Part shown: positions 11,990 through 25,189 of the stretch, in pieces | How positions within the stretch are numbered: the first letter of the stretch is position 1 | How the letters are laid out: each line of letters starts with the position of its first letter | Origin: Eonycteris spelaea | Taxonomy: Eukaryota; Chordata; Mammalia; Chiroptera; Pteropodidae | Direction: 5' to 3' | Assembly (NCBI GenBank): GCA_003508835.1 | Contig: PUFA01000116.1 | Location: 2,976,001 to 3,040,000, forward strand | DNA: 64,000 nucleotides | Notes under the pieces: generated by a model | Database searches by the model: none | What the model saw: only the letters and a program-made list of their open reading frames with translations | Told to the model about the DNA's origin: nothing | Position numbers and translations under genes: made by a program

Positions 11990-13740
11990 TGAGCATAAGA
12001 CAAAAGACAGGCTGGCTGCAGGCTGCTGACAAGGACCACGGTGGCAGATGTGCAGAGCTGACACACTGGCCACTAGATGAAAGCAGCACTCCCAGACGTC
12101 CTGGGGGTCAAGGAAAGCATGAGATATTTCCCAGTTACACTTCTGTATTTTACATTCACACTGAGTTTTGAAAGAAATATGCTCATTACAGATAGACCAC
12201 AAATGTCTATTGCATTTTGCACCTTGCAAAGATTTCCTCTGGAAGATAATGTAGATAGCCAGAGAAGATATTTTCACATTTGATGCTACCCTTTCAGTAG
12301 GTATATGAGTATTTCACACAGTTAATAATTCATCTTGCCTATCCATTAAGATTCCATGTTATGCAAAAACCAAAAGAATACTCCTTTTAGAGAAAAATGT
12401 GGTTCATTAACTTCCTATAACATTGTAAAATATTAGTATTCTCATGATTTAGCACTATTTACAAAAGGCTGCTTACCGGCCCTTTCCTACTTAAATAAAT
12501 ATTACTATGGCTTAGTATATCTAAAAATCATACAAATGATAATAGAAGAAATTAATGCAACAAATTCCAATAAAAAGTTACCTAATATAGCAGAAGCAAT
12601 GCAGATTATGTAGACATATGCAGAGCTAAATTCTAAAATAAATTTTAAGAAATAATTTAGCTTTATATTTGTTGCTCATAAAATTTTTGTAAATATAATT
12701 TTCAGATGTTACTGTTGATTGTAATTTCATGACATTTCTCCCCTGTCCCTATTATTTTATTATTTGTGTATGTATATGACATACAGTATCAGGATATTTC
12801 CTCTGTCATTAAACATTTTATATTTATCTTAGATATTATTTAAGAGAAGACTGGGAAACAAAATTATTGTCAACTGACTTGCATATTTGTTCAGTATTTC
12901 TTGTGTGGACTGATTATCTGGTATAAGTGGGGAGTACACAGGTAAATATAATTGGTTTGTTTTCACATAGGATGGTTAACACTTATGAAGAACCCAACCC
13001 CTAAGTAAGAATACCCTAGATTTTTTATGCAGACAATCTAGAAAAAAAAACTGTTAAATTTCAAAAAAGAAAATTTCTCTAGATATAAATTTTAAATTTA
13101 GTTTGGAACGCTCAACTAATTCCAACTTGGCAATCTGGAGATAATTCTTCCTGAACATTATGTTTAAAAAATAAAAATTAGAAAAATGAAACAAGATATG
13201 TGCAACTTTAAAACAGGGAAGAAGAGAAAATAGAAATACTGCATATCACATCTCATTTGCAGGTCACTGGCATTAATTTAATTTTAAAACAGTTGCAGTA
13301 TTGAATTCTAGTGCCATTTAATGGCAAAGGGTATTTAATTAAATCAACCACATTATTAATTGCTACTTTCTCATTTTTTAAGAGCTATGCATAATTCATA
13401 GACAAACTGAGAAAACTTTCTTTAAAAATTATTTTTTATGGTAAAAGCACTATCATATTTGAGTATTGCAAAAACAGTTTTGTAGTTATGTTTCTCTTGG
13501 TACTGGCCCTATTTACAAATTCTATAATATTTCTTTATAATATATGTTACCTTTAAATATGTATTTTACAATGAATATATATTAGAAAATTAGAAAAAGA
13601 GAAAATGTAAAGAAGGAAACAAAAATTGCCCTAAATCCTACCACCTTGAATATATTCACTCTAAACATTTCGGTATATTTTTTTACTCCCTTTTTTTCTG
13701 AGTAAGTTCATAAATACATATTCTATGTACATACATATGT
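11990..13740. other. AT-rich intron, nothing recognised
   Basis: About 1.75 kb after the first 5S SINE. The first 300 bp are mixed in base composition; the rest is strongly AT-rich. No repeat family, exon or RNA gene was recognised. The opposed frames at 11972-12283 are shadows of each other. Confidence 0.55.
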
Positions 13741-13745
13741 GTTTA

Positions 13746-14098
13746 TGATATAGACTGAATATTTGCATGCCCCCCAAATCACACTATGTTGAAATCCTAA
13801 CCACCAAGGTGATGGTATTAGGAGGTGGGGCTTTTGGGAGATGATTAGGTCATTAATCTGGAACCCTGATGTATGAGATTATTGTCTTTATAAAAGACAC
13901 CCCATAGAGCTAGCTGGCCCCTTCCACCATGTGAGTTTACAGAGAAAAGAGAGCCATGTAGGAAACCAGCCCTCACCAGACACTGAACCTGCTGGTGGTC
14001 TGACTAAGGACTTCACAGCCTCCAGAACTGTGAGAAATTCCTGTTGTTCATAAACCATCAGTCTGTGGTACTTTTATAGCAGCGCTAAAGGACTGTGA
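13746..14098 (+). mobile_element. MLT1A-type solo LTR (ERVL-MaLR)
   Basis: A nearly complete LTR: the start TGATATAGACTGAATATTTG, then GTTGAAATCCTAACC, GGTGATGGTATTAGGAGGTG, GGGCTTTTGGGAGATGATTAGG, TTATAAAAGACACC, CCTTCCACCATGTGAG, CCCTCACCAGACACTGAA, CCTCCAGAACTGTGAGAAA, and the end TATAGCAGCGCTAAAGGACTG. No internal retroviral sequence is attached. Confidence 0.92.
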
Positions 14099-14184
14099 CC
14101 GTATTAACTGTCTATATTCATAGGTGGAAGAGAACGTGTGCAAAAATACACAACTACAAATTATCTACACATCACTCTCCAAAA

Positions 14185-14710
14185 CTCTTCTGCAATCTAT
14201 CCACTTGTCTGTCTCCTGGCTCCATCGTGGCTGAAATGACAAGCATCCCTTGTTGGGTCCTTATCTAAACCTGCCTGTACTTGAATCTACTCTTCACGTA
14301 GAAACCACAGCTATTTTTAAAAATAAATACCTGACTGTACTACTTCCTTGCTTAAAACTCATTTTGTAGACTCTCTACTGCAATTGGGATGAAGTGGGAA
14401 GTCTTAGCATGACCTATAAGGCTCTGCCAGTGCTGGCCCCTGCCACCTCCTCAGCCTGGAGCCCATTCTCCTTGATCCTTCCTCTCTAATCACACTAACC
14501 TTGCTTCTCTTACCAAACGCGTAGAAGTTCTTCAACCCTCACATGCTTCTCTTTTTATGTAGAAGGCACAAAATTTATCTTATATTGCAATTAATGTCTA
14601 GACAAAAGAGAACTTTTAAAATTTTGCCCAGAGCCCATCTTGTCCTCATCAGGAGTCCCCACTACCTGGTGTGCATGATAAGCATTCAACTAAATAATCG
14701 CTACACATTA
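14185..14710 (+). mobile_element. L2 LINE, 3' portion
   Basis: CCTGACTGTACTACTTCCTTG with TTAAAACTCATTTTGTAGAC, GACCTATAAGGCTCTGCCAG and CCACCTCCTCAGCCTGGAGCC follow the L2 'gatcatgtcactcccctgcttaaaaccctccaatggc ... catggcattcaaggccct ... ctctccagcctcatc' order. The tail CTGGTGTGCATGATAAGCATTCAACTAAAT is an L2 3' terminus. Confidence 0.7.
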
Positions 14711-14729
14711 AAGCTTAGTCTGATTCAAT

Positions 14730-17700
14730 AACTTAAATAGTCTCTTGAGGTAATGTTCAGGTACTCTTGGGAAAAATCTCTTCTCTCATTATCTGAGTGT
14801 GAGGAAGATACGAGGTTACATTTCCCAGCATGCATTGCCAGCATTCCAGCACTCACAGCTGTGAACAGCAGCACGTCTCCGACTGCCTAAACCATCTACT
14901 GCTGGCCCCGTCACTGGTGGCAGGGACCAATGAAATGCTGGTACTTAAGGCCCTAGAAAACCACAGAACATTTAGTAAAATAAACAACAGCCATTTTCAG
15001 GGACCCTCTTAAACAGTAGGAGTCTCTCACTGAGAATCAGGAAGAAAGGACATGAGATTAAGCACTGTGTTGCGTCGCCTGTGTCTGGACTGGCCGTCGG
15101 CATTGGCGCTTCTCTCCTGCATTTGCTCCACCCCTAGGTCTTGGGTTCTTGCCCAGGAAGTCTCCTTTCCTTGTTGGGGTGGAGTTTTTTGAAAAACATT
15201 TATTGTTAAATCATCTATGTAGAGCTACCCCATGCAGAGAGAACCTATAATGTAATTTTAGTAACCTAACAAATAAAATGTAGTGGTTTTAACTCTACTC
15301 TGAGCAACTAAGGGGGATGATGTCAGTAAAAATAAAATTAGAGGTAAAGAAATAAGTCAAGAGATTTCTAAAGCAAACAAAATCCTCCTCAAACAAAACA
15401 TGAGGGAATATATTATAAGATTTGGAATTCTCTATCCGTTTTATTAGATCATTTTCCTGATTTCCATTTTTTGCGGGTAACTGTTTATAGGAAATTATTT
15501 TAAATCTGTGCCAAGGCCCTGGCAGCCTGCATTATCCCGTGTTGGGCTCCGTTGTTTTGATCTTTTATGCTCTCAAGTTGCCACTGGCTTCGGCCAGTTG
15601 TCGCACTGCCTTTCTCTGTTGGGAAAGCGATAAGGTTAATGACTGCTGGGCTTTCCTAACCACGCTCCTAATCTAGTAATCCTGCCCTTTGCTGGGTGGA
15701 ACAGATCCACCACCAACACACAAATAATAATTTCCAAGGGACCTTCAAAAAGGTGATTGATGCCTTTGCCTTTGGGAGTCCTTTCTTTTAAGTGACTGAT
15801 GGGAACAAAATCAAAACCATACAAAAACCTTGTCACTGGGAAAAAAAATGCAAGTGGTGGATGGCAGACTGATTTCCAAAGAAGTATGAAAACAAGCAAC
15901 AGTTAAGAACAAGGGGCCAACAAATGCAGCAGGTAGGTCTCTGCTTCTTGGAGGAGCTGATCTTGGAGTAGAATCACAACCAATTGCCTCGATACAAATA
16001 CCTGCTACATTTATTTGCACAGTGTGTTTAGATTATGCTCTTCAAAGTTTTAGGGCTGGTGGACGTGGAATTGCATGCTAAAGAGAATGTAAAGCTACAA
16101 GCTTGTCCATATGTGTATTTATTCACTTCTCTAAGATCTGCATAAGGATTTAATTTTTAAAATACTGCTCTGTCCTGGAATAATCAAATCTAGAAGGGCT
16201 AGGGAGGATCTCACAAATTAATGCTAAACCTGGAAGCCCAGGAGATGTAGGACACTTTCCCAATGTCAGCTATGAAGAATCTGAAACTGATCGCCTAAGA
16301 ACATGCAGCGACAGGGAATGGAGTGTGTGAGGGAATACAAACATTTTTCCCAAGTCAATACCAAAGAACTATGTAACACTATCTATGGAAAAGTTACATA
16401 CAAAATTATTTCTTAATTTGTATTACTTTAGCTGATTTTGTCTTTGCCTCTGAGTGGAAGAATTAGCCTAGAATGTAGAGGTGAAGTCGGTAAAAGGTCA
16501 TCTTCTGAAATTTAAATTTGGTCAAACCAAACATATGTATTTACCCATCTGTCAAATGTCTTATTTTGGAACTGAACTGCTAATGGCCCTATGATATCTC
16601 CTATTGAAATCACATGATCTGGGTGTCTCTAGACTTCATCAGACTTGTTTATGAATTGGAAAAAAATCATGTTTTTAGTGGTTTATTAAACACATGCGCA
16701 TGCTACCACCAAGAACAACAAAAACACAAGGTGTGGAAAAGGAAATGGAGAGTAAGGACGTGTTATCTATCTGGCCTTGCCAGGAGGAGAAGCCCAGTAA
16801 GCACAGCTGTTGCACTGGAGCAAAAGTCATTTAATCTATAGGAAGTAGAGTAAAATGTTATTTAAAAAACATCCAAATGGCTTTGCTTTCAGTCTAGGAA
16901 ATAACTGATTAATTTGGAATACATGTCTGCTGGCAAAAGCAGCATTGCAAAAATGCTATAATAGTAGGACATTTAGTTAGAGCTTGAATTTGACAAGAGG
17001 TACAGAAACAAAACTAAATGAATGAAATCTACTAAAGTGAAAGGAAGAAAAAGTCACCTGGGCCATAAGGTGAACAGATCAGGGGTTAGGAAGCGGGGCT
17101 TTCAGGAAAGGCTCTCTGCAAGCTGGTGTTCCACATCAGAACTCAGCGTATACCTGCACCACATGGCAACCCTGTCCCTCCAGATCATAACACCCACAAC
17201 TTCCCCATCCAGGCCTCAGTATTAGGTTCCAACTCTCCAATGGGAAGAATAATTGTCAATATCCCAAAGAGAAAGAGCTTTAAACCCTTCTTGAGAATAT
17301 AAGAGTTCCTCCACACCTGTTGACTGAACGGATAGCACATGAAATTTTGAGTACGAATTGTGAAACAGAAGGAATTCCCTTCATCTTACAATGGTAAAAG
17401 CATTGCGAAAGATGCAGAACACAGGCCTAACAACTAACACCAACTGCTGGCAAGCGCTGGTCCAATGATCTTGTCTAACTAGAGTTCATGATTGGAGTGG
17501 AGGGAGGGATGAAAAGGATTTGAGATGTTAAATACTGTGTAGTCACTGAATAAACATGAATATACCACTTGCAAAGGTAGCAGAGTTGTGATTTCTTCTG
17601 CTCTAGCATATTATGATTAGATCAACAGAATGATCATAACTGCCAAAAGAAAAGGAAAGCTTTTTATAAGTTTCTTATTTATAAATCTTATTTATAAAAC

Positions 17701-19315
17701 TCTTCCTATAGATTTGTTTTAATTGGTTTTGAAACATTGACTTTTTTTTGGTCTAACAAAATACTTTACATTATAATATGTGGTTAACTTTGAATATACT
17801 TAATATCTGGACTAATACATTTTCCATGGAGGGATGTTGTACTTCTTATATCATGAAGATGAAATACAGCTGCTGCAGAGTCCACAAGCAAAGCAATTTC
17901 ATCAAAGGGCACACGTGACAAAAACCAAATTCTTTCACTTGACCCTAAGAACTATTCCAACCTGTATGAAATATCAGATTCTCATGTTGACAGTTTGTAG
18001 GAATTGCCATTAATTTTCTTCTATCACACAAACCACTACAACAGCAAAATTTCACAATAATATTTGATTGGAGCTTACACTTCACAAATAGATATGTTTG
18101 CCATTAGCCCCCAAACATGCAATGAAATTAAGGAATCATGAAATAAGCAATGTCAGAAGTAGGCCTGGCATGGTGGATGAAGGATACACACCTCAGGGAC
18201 TGTGGACTCGCGTATCCACAGCATTTGTCATTTAAAAAGAACACCAAGCCCCGCTTGCTAAAATCTCCAACTTGAGCAGAAATCACAAAACCAGACTCTG
18301 CAGTGCCCTTGTGAACCAGCTTATTCTGCCAGCCCTAGTTAAATGAGGAAAACAAGGTTCACCGGGTTGATGAATCTATTTACAGTTTACAATGGTAAAG
18401 GGAAGAATATAATAATTAAACCCCACAGGCTCTGTCCTCTTGTGTTATACCTATCTGAAGTCTTTTTAAAGTGTTTTTAAGAGTGGTATTTACAGTTCTA
18501 GGTAACATTAATTCTAGAAATTTATCACCTTACTAGTCTGCTAATTTCATTTTACATAATAATATTTCTTGTTTTGGCCTCAGTTTACTCATCTAAAAAC
18601 TGACAGGAGAATCCTGAGATCATATGATTCAAAGTAACTCAACCTAAAATAAGATTTAGGAACTTTTTACTTGGTCAAAGTCCTGTTCACATGGCAGGTT
18701 TTAAAATAATAGCTTTCAATTGAGGAGTTCAGAGGTGGATATAAGTTGCCTGTCCATCTCTACCCATAGCTGAAAGTTTCCAGCCTCTTGAGTGGTACGG
18801 AGTGACACACAGAGCAGTGGGGGCACTGGTACCCTTGCAATTCCAGATAGCCTATGAATGCCACCAGGGTGAGTGTCCCAGTCCAAGATCCACTCTGTGC
18901 AGCCATGGGTGTGAAGGCACAGCAGCAGGGGCCCACTCACCTTGGCTGATGGACACTGGGTACTGGCAATGACAGCTGCCATGAGATTGTGAGCAACAAC
19001 CCTGTATGAAGTATCCAAGACGTTTTCAAGTATGTGGGCTTAACTTCAGAGACTCAAAAATGGAAATCATACCTCCCTGGGTTCCCTCTATGCCCTACCC
19101 TGTTCTTGGCCAGTATTTCACTCAGGAGAGTGTGTGGTTTGCCTACATACTTTCTCATGTTAGGCTGAAGTTTCCTCTTCATTTAATTCTATCTCATTTT
19201 CATAAATGTAGGAATGAGACATTCTCATCCACCAGGAATGGCACTCAGCAATCTCTCTTGTTGGTTTCTTTCCAAGTGTGTTCAGGCCACACATTGTTTC
19301 TGTGATTAACTATGT
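14730..19315. other. Intron, mostly unassigned
   Basis: About 4.6 kb in which I recognise no exon or repeat with confidence. Three short stretches are less AT-rich and might be old repeats or conserved non-coding DNA: 15040-15190, 15510-15670 and 18690-19015. None carries a coding frame with plausible splice sites. The listed frames are short and unrelated to known proteins. Confidence 0.5.
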
Positions 19316-19319
19316 AAAA

Positions 19320-19880
19320 ACTAAGTGTTGACCAAGACAGCCTTAATGTTGCCCTCAGCTGGACTAAACCTTAGACAGGCTTCTTCCTTACTCCAGGCTC
19401 CTACCCTCCCTCCCCCCCTCCCATTTTCTTAGAGCATTTACTTCAGAAAGCCTAGAACTATAAATCCTTCTCTGCCCCACTGAGATGTAAATCGTTTTAA
19501 GAACTTCTTGCTACAACCCAGGATTTTTTTTTAAGGACCCAGGAGCCATCCTTTGGAATGTAATCACTGAGAGACAGTGGTGCTACCTCTCAGTCTCTGT
19601 TAGAGAGCAGAAGAGAACTTCAAGGAGCCTGGTTCCACGTTACAAAACTACCTCTTGCCATGAAGACAGGAGAAGCACTTTTCCTCTGGGTAAAGCAAAC
19701 ATGGATGACACAGAGATTCCCCCTCCGGCTCTTGGGAGCTCGCCTGCCCTCTGACCCTGAAGCAGAGTTCAGACTGAGTACTGGCCTCTCTCCACTACTG
19801 CAATAGCCTTGAAAAAAGTCTTTCTTTGCTGCCAGTTTGACTTTGTCTGGAATAGTGTTTGCTTTGATGGTGCCTGGTTT
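19320..19880 (+). mobile_element. Probable ERVL-class LTR remnant (LTR33-like)
   Basis: A series of LTR-style blocks in order: CACTGAGATGTAAATCGTTTTAAG, GAACTTCTTGCTACAACCC, AGAGAACTTCAAGGAGCCTGG, CTCTTGGGAGCTCGCCTGCC, AAGCAGAGTTCAGA with GTACTGGCCTCTCTCC, and a GAAAAAAGTCTTTCTTTGCTGCC end similar to the 'aataaagtctttctttgc' end of many LTRs. The family is from recollection. The 134-codon minus-strand frame 19620-20024 falls in it. Confidence 0.4.
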
Positions 19881-20521
19881 TGACTTTACCTTGTGGCTGT
19901 CAGACATGTTTGCCTTTTGTTTTCCTACTGTTTTTTTTAGTTTGTTTTTTGCCCTTGGAAAGAGCCTGATTTTTCTCAGGTTACATGATGGATAACAGTG
20001 CCCTTCATGAACATAAAATAACATTAAATTTAAAAAAATGATTTAAATTAAAATTTTCTAGAACATATTTGTTTTAAATTTCTTTAAAAACCAAGTGAAT
20101 TAAAAAAAAAAAAAAAACAGAAAAAGGAAACTTTTTGATAATATTGCTCAAAGGACAAGGTTCCCTAACTGGTCAGTAAGGTTATTTAATCCATTTGGCA
20201 TATGCAAATGTTCCTTTAGTGGAGAATAAATTACCCAACAGCCTGAATTAGCAATGAAATAACACTTGTCAGTTTTGCTTGTAGCAAAATCTTATTTCAG
20301 TTGCCCAGGTCGGGGTCCTTTATAGGATGACTCCAGGAAGGTACTATAACTTCTATGGTTCCCTTTGTGCTTTGATATGTTTTAATTATAAATTGATAAA
20401 CTGGCATATTTGGGTGGTAATGTGTGAGCCTTAAAAATCCTATAAGGAAAAAAAAACCCTGTAAGAGTTAGCTATCAAAAATAACATAATAATAAAAAAT
20501 AAGGAGAAGGGAAAAATAAGC

Positions 20522-20760
20522 TAAGTTTTATCAAGTACTTAAAATCTGCAAGGCACTGTTCCAAATGGAGTATATTTCAAGATCCTAGCTGCAACTTTAG
20601 GGCTAAGTGCCATTATTTTTCCCTTCTACAGATGAGGAAACCATGAATGTAAATCCTTGCACCGAATCACACGGAGAACAGAAGGCAGTGCCGGGATTCG
20701 ATAACCTAAGAAGCGCAGCACCAGGCCCATCCAGGTAACCATCACACCACAGGGCCTTGC
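20522..20760 (-). mobile_element. MIR SINE, nearly full length
   Basis: TCAAGTACTTAAAATCTGC with AAGGCACTGTTCCAAA, TGCCATTATTTTTCCC, TCTACAGATGAGGAAACCATG, TCACACGGAGAAC, CAGTGCCGGGATTCGATAACC and a CATCACACC end match the reverse complement of MIR over almost its whole length, including the tRNA-like head. Confidence 0.85.
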
Positions 20761-20764
20761 AGGC

Positions 20765-23045
20765 TTGCAGCCTGTCTGCATTTGGTGTAAGAAAAATGGT
20801 TAAAATAAAGCAAAAATAAGCAAAACCAGCTTAAACGGTCAGGTCTTCGATGACAGTCTTCCAGCCCCAAGTGGGCTCTACCCATTTCTTGTGGTACAAT
20901 GTACAGGAACTATGTCTTTTCTGGGCAGATTTTGACCTTAGTCAAGAAACTTACATTTCAAACCTTGGCATTTTCTGTTACCCAGATTCGGCTTGTACGA
21001 AATGCTTTCTTTAGAACTATCTGTTAACTGAAACACTGAAATATCTCTGATTCTCTCCCCTGTCACCACAGACTGAGAGTACAAAGCTACTGAGAAATAA
21101 TATGCAAGAATTCACAGTATATCCTACGCCTCCACATATGTATACAGACTTAAACCACAAGTAACACACAACATTGTGTGTGGCATGAGTTAAAAGTTAA
21201 AAGAGAAGCCAGTGTTTTGAGGTCACGGCCATAGTATAAAGAATAAGAGCCTGAGTGGCTGCCCAGAACCCTGGAGTTGGGTCTTCACAGTGTGGCAGAC
21301 TGTGGCTAATTTCTGTGAAATGCTATGACATCCTATAGTAGCAGGTGCAACTGAAGCCACAAAATACAAGACCTATAAACATGACTTTGTGTTACACTTC
21401 TTTAGATAATCAAAACCAGATTTTCCACTTGTCCCTGCGACCCCCCAATCAATAACATAGACACATCGATTATATGCAGAACGAGCACAGCCTTCGTTTT
21501 TAATATATGTTAAAAATACACATACATATGTGCCTTAAATATAAACATATTCTTATTCTTGGTTTCTTTTTTCCTTGGAGAAGCACTGTACAATTCCATT
21601 TTTCTCTCAATACAGAAATTAGAAGGGGGAATTCAAACATTAAGATGAGGCAGATACACAATGTCTAAATACTTAGTAGTCAACATTTCACCCTGATTTT
21701 GAAATAACTTTAGAGGAACTTTAAAAAATACTTCATATTCCAACTGGGGTGGGGAGCAGGATTTTTTCTAGCAATCATGCATAGGATTCTATTTTCATAT
21801 AGTTACTTTAAATGAACATATAGAACACAATTGCTATTTGAAGGGGAACATGTCTGCTAAGGTATTAAGCTCAGCAACCGTGGCATATCATAGCCGTCTA
21901 CTGAGAAATAGGGAGAGCATAATCTTGAACATGAAGCCCAGTTGAACGTCATCAAGAACATATTTTTTTTACTTCCTATTTTCAGTTCTAAACTTTCAGA
22001 CTCTGACCTTCAATAAGTTTAAAAATCTCTCCTTCATTTTTTGCTACTGGCTTTTCATTATTTCAGTGGACTGATACTACATTTAGAGAGAGTATAAAAG
22101 TTTCCCAATACTTTTAAGTGCATATATTATTTAAAATGACAACAAAGCACTGCTATTTTAATAGATACTAATTTCATGGTTCTTAAATATTTGAACATGT
22201 TCAAATTTTGCCATTGTTCCTACCTAGGTTATAAAGTGTGAAGATGTATCAAAGAAAACAATTCGCTTTTAAATTTTGATATTTCAATTCTGGGTTAGGC
22301 ATTCAAATGGTGTTCTGGATATTAATATAGCCACTGTCTACCCACAGGCAATTTTGAAACCCACAGGCTCATCATTTTATTGTAGTTTGTAGGACATGGA
22401 GGTGAAAGCTGGTTCATAAGAAATTCCAGTTGACATGAACATATCAAAATTTTAAAATAGGTCAAAAGTTTCATAGGTCGCATTACAAGCCAGTATGAAA
22501 TTTACAACATGTCTTTCCAGAACAAATGTCAAATTCAGTCCTCAACACTTTTGCCCAAAAGGTCTCTTTCTTATTTATTCACAAAGCAAACACAAGGCTT
22601 CATTATTGTCACTAAGAAAATGTCCCAGGGTGTCCTGAGGACCATGGGCATCCCTTTCCTCCAAAGATGAAAAGTAAACACACTATGACCAAAGTGCTAT
22701 ACATTGCTACAACTATATTCCAGCTCCAGCTGGCTACGGGAGAATTTGAGTTAAAAACCCATGGAATATGGTAGGATAAAGTAAAATTTCAAAAAAATTA
22801 ATGAATGCATTTACCACTTGAACATACTTTTATTAAACTCGAATGTGTATAACATTCACCCAAATTAATTACTCTGAGAAATAGTATTTTAGAGGCTGAT
22901 GATAGCCTGCACTGCTGCGTGCTTGGCATCGGACTCTTTCTCTCACTCCCTCCTTTCCTTCCTTCCTTACTATATTTAATCATGTATGTTGCTGCAAGGG
23001 ATTGACGTTTCAGAGTTCATCCCTTACATGTTTAAAGTCTATTGG
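20765..23045. other. Intron, mostly unassigned
   Basis: About 2.3 kb. A possible MIR remnant lies at 21225-21320 (ATAGTATAAAGAATAAGAGCC, CCTGGAGTTGGG). Otherwise I recognise nothing. Confidence 0.5.
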
Positions 23046-23049
23046 GTGT

Positions 23050-23345
23050 GATAAATATTCAAGGAATCATACAAATACCTGTTCAATAATAAACCTAGGT
23101 AGGTACAGGCAGGAAAGGAGCACAGTTCTGAGAGCATAAAACAACACAGGTGACTTCGGGAGTACAGGAAAGGTCTCGTGGGGAAGTGATACCTGAGCTA
23201 CGTTTTTAAGTATGAAAAGGTAACTGAGGGAGTGGGGTGCTCCAAGAAGAAGATCACTGGGCAACAGGAAAGCGCGTGACCAAGCAACATTGTGACTATG
23301 GTTCAGAGATGGAGGAAGGGAGGAGAGAAACGCTGTAAAAATCTG
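23050..23345 (-). mobile_element. L2 LINE fragment
   Basis: GGAAAGGTCTCGTGGGGAAG with GATACCTGAGCTACG, GAGGGAGTGGGGTGCTCCAAG and GGGCAACAGGAAAGCGCGTG are diverged versions of the antisense L2 run 'ggaaggcctcactgagaaggtgacatttgagc ... gggaagagcgttccaggcagagggaacagcaagtgc'. Confidence 0.55.
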
Positions 23346-23397
23346 GAGCTATTAGCAAGGCCCAAATGTGGTTTCTTGTTTCTCACTAGGCAATATT

Positions 23398-24200
23398 TTA
23401 TTCCCCAGTTTTATTGAGATACGATCACCACATAACATTGTATTAGTTTAATGTGTATAACAATGATTTGATATATGTATATACTGTGAAATAATTACCA
23501 CAATAAGTTAGCATTCACCACCTCACATAATTACTTTTTTTTTTCTTGTGGTCAGAACTTTTAAGATCTACTCTCTTAGCAACTTTTATATATACAGTAC
23601 AGCATTGTTAATTATAGCTACCATGATGTAACTTACATCTCTAGAACTCATAATTGGAAGTTTGTCCCTTCTGACTACCTTGACCCATTTCAACCCCACA
23701 CCACCCCCTGCCTCTGATTCTGTTTCTATGAGTCTGTTTTTCCTTAAATTCCATATACAAGTGCGATCACGTAATATTTGTCTTTGACTTATTTCACTTA
23801 GTATTATGTCAAGATCCACCTCTGTTTTCACAAATGGCAGACTTTCCTTATATTTGATGGATAAATGTGATTCCATTATGTATATATACCGCATTTTTTC
23901 TATCAATTTATCTAAAAATGGACACTTAGGTTGTTTCCATATTTTAGTTATTGTAAATAATGCTGCAATGGACATGGGGTACAGATCTCTCTTTGAGATT
24001 GTGACTTAATTTCCTTTGGATATACACCCAGAAGGGGGATTTCTGGATCGTGTAGCAGGCCTATTTTTAATTTTCAAAGGAACTTCCATACTGTTGTGCA
24101 TAGTGGCTGCACCAATTTACATTCCAACCAACAGTTCCCAAAGGTTCCCTTTTCTCCATATTCTCCCCAACGGGTGTGAGGTGGTAAGGCAAATCTTCAC
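23398..24200 (-). mobile_element. L1 LINE 3' end (L1MA/MB-like), ORF2 C-terminus plus 3' UTR
   Basis: The plus strand shows the reverse complement of an L1 3' end: CAGTTTTATTGAGATACGATC, CATTGTATTAGTTTAATGTG, GGAAGTTTGTCCCTTCTGAC, ATGGACACTTAGGTTGTTTCC, TATTGTAAATAATGCTGCAA, TGGATATACACCCAGAAGGGG and GTGGCTGCACCAATTTACATTC. It is 5'-truncated and breaks off soon after CTCCCCAACGGGTGTGAGGTG. The 129-codon minus-strand frame 23586-23975 is a chance reading within it. Confidence 0.93.
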
Positions 24201-24204
24201 TTAA

Positions 24205-24450
24205 ACAAATTCTGTGAAGAGTATTTTAAATAACTTATGAAATTCATAGCATGTAACGAATGTGGGACATATTGATGGTTCATAAATTGTACATAATATT
24301 CATTTCAGGCATATACTTGCACTGATAATTCACTTACTATATTTCTTATTATTTTCCTGCCTTAAATCTTTGCTTCTAGTGACACCATGAAAACGTCAGT
24401 ATGAGCTCTATGTTTAATAAAGGCAGCCTCCTCTCTTTTCGTCCCTGGAA
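24205..24450. other. AT-rich intron, nothing recognised
   Basis: Short unassigned segment between the L1 3' end and the MER20 element. Confidence 0.6.
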
Positions 24451-24452
24451 AG

Positions 24453-24680
24453 CAATGGTCCTCAGTGAGGGCTGGCTTTGCCTCCCTAGGAGGCATCTGG
24501 CAATGTCTGGACACAATCTGGTTGTCACAACTGGGAAGGGATGTTAATGGCATGCAGTGGGTATAGGTCAGGGATGCTGGTGAACATCCCACATTGCACA
24601 GGAGTGAACACCTCCCCCCGCCCCTTAACAAGGAATTATCTGGTCCAACAGATCAATGGCGCAAAGGTTGAGAAACTCTG
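24453..24680 (-). mobile_element. MER20 DNA transposon (hAT-Charlie), near full length
   Basis: The ends CAATGGTCCTCAGTGAGGG and GGTTGAGAAACTCTG are diverged hAT terminal inverted repeats. In between are GGCAATGTCTGGACAC, TGGTTGTCACAACTGGG, GTGGGTATAGGTCAGGGATGC, CATCCCACATTGCACAGG and GGAATTATCTGGTCCAAC, all MER20 landmarks in reverse complement. The 8-bp flanks CTGGAAAG and CTCCAAAG may be the target-site duplication with two mismatches. Confidence 0.92.
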
Positions 24681-25189
24681 CTCCAAAGTGTCTTAAAAAT
24701 TAAAAACATTTTTCACGATTCCTTAGCCGAAAGAATAAAGTAGGTATTTGTGGTTTTCCTACAAAGAAAATAATGAGGACAGGAAAGATTTCAGGATATA
24801 ATGAATGACAAATGTGAAATCTGTTGTCTTGCAAGTATTATATTTGGGATGCTTATTAAACAAATCCAGATATATTAAAAAGCAGGCCTTGACTGAAAAT
24901 TTAAATTTTGGAGTTTTTATAGCACATGGAAATTGAATCCATGGGTATGAATGCGATTGCCTAATGCGAGGAGCTACAGTGAAAGGGGAAATGTCTTCAG
25001 GAGCCCTATTTCTTGACTGGACAAAGAGGAATGAGCCCACAAAAGAAAACTAGTGAGAAAAGGTAGTATCAAAAGAAAAGAGAGAAAAATAAGAGTGTGA
25101 TGTCATGGAAACCAATGTAAGAGGTTGTTTCAAGAAAGAAAAATTGATTTATAGTGCCAAACACATCTGAGCAGAGACATGAAGACAGA

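Noticed and set aside
19620..20024. 134-codon minus-strand frame with a Lys-rich centre
   Set aside because: It falls across an LTR-like repeat and AT-rich flank, shows no similarity I recognise and no conserved start context.
23586..23975. 129-codon minus-strand frame
   Set aside because: It is an out-of-frame reading of an L1 ORF2 end and 3' UTR, not an intact L1 protein.
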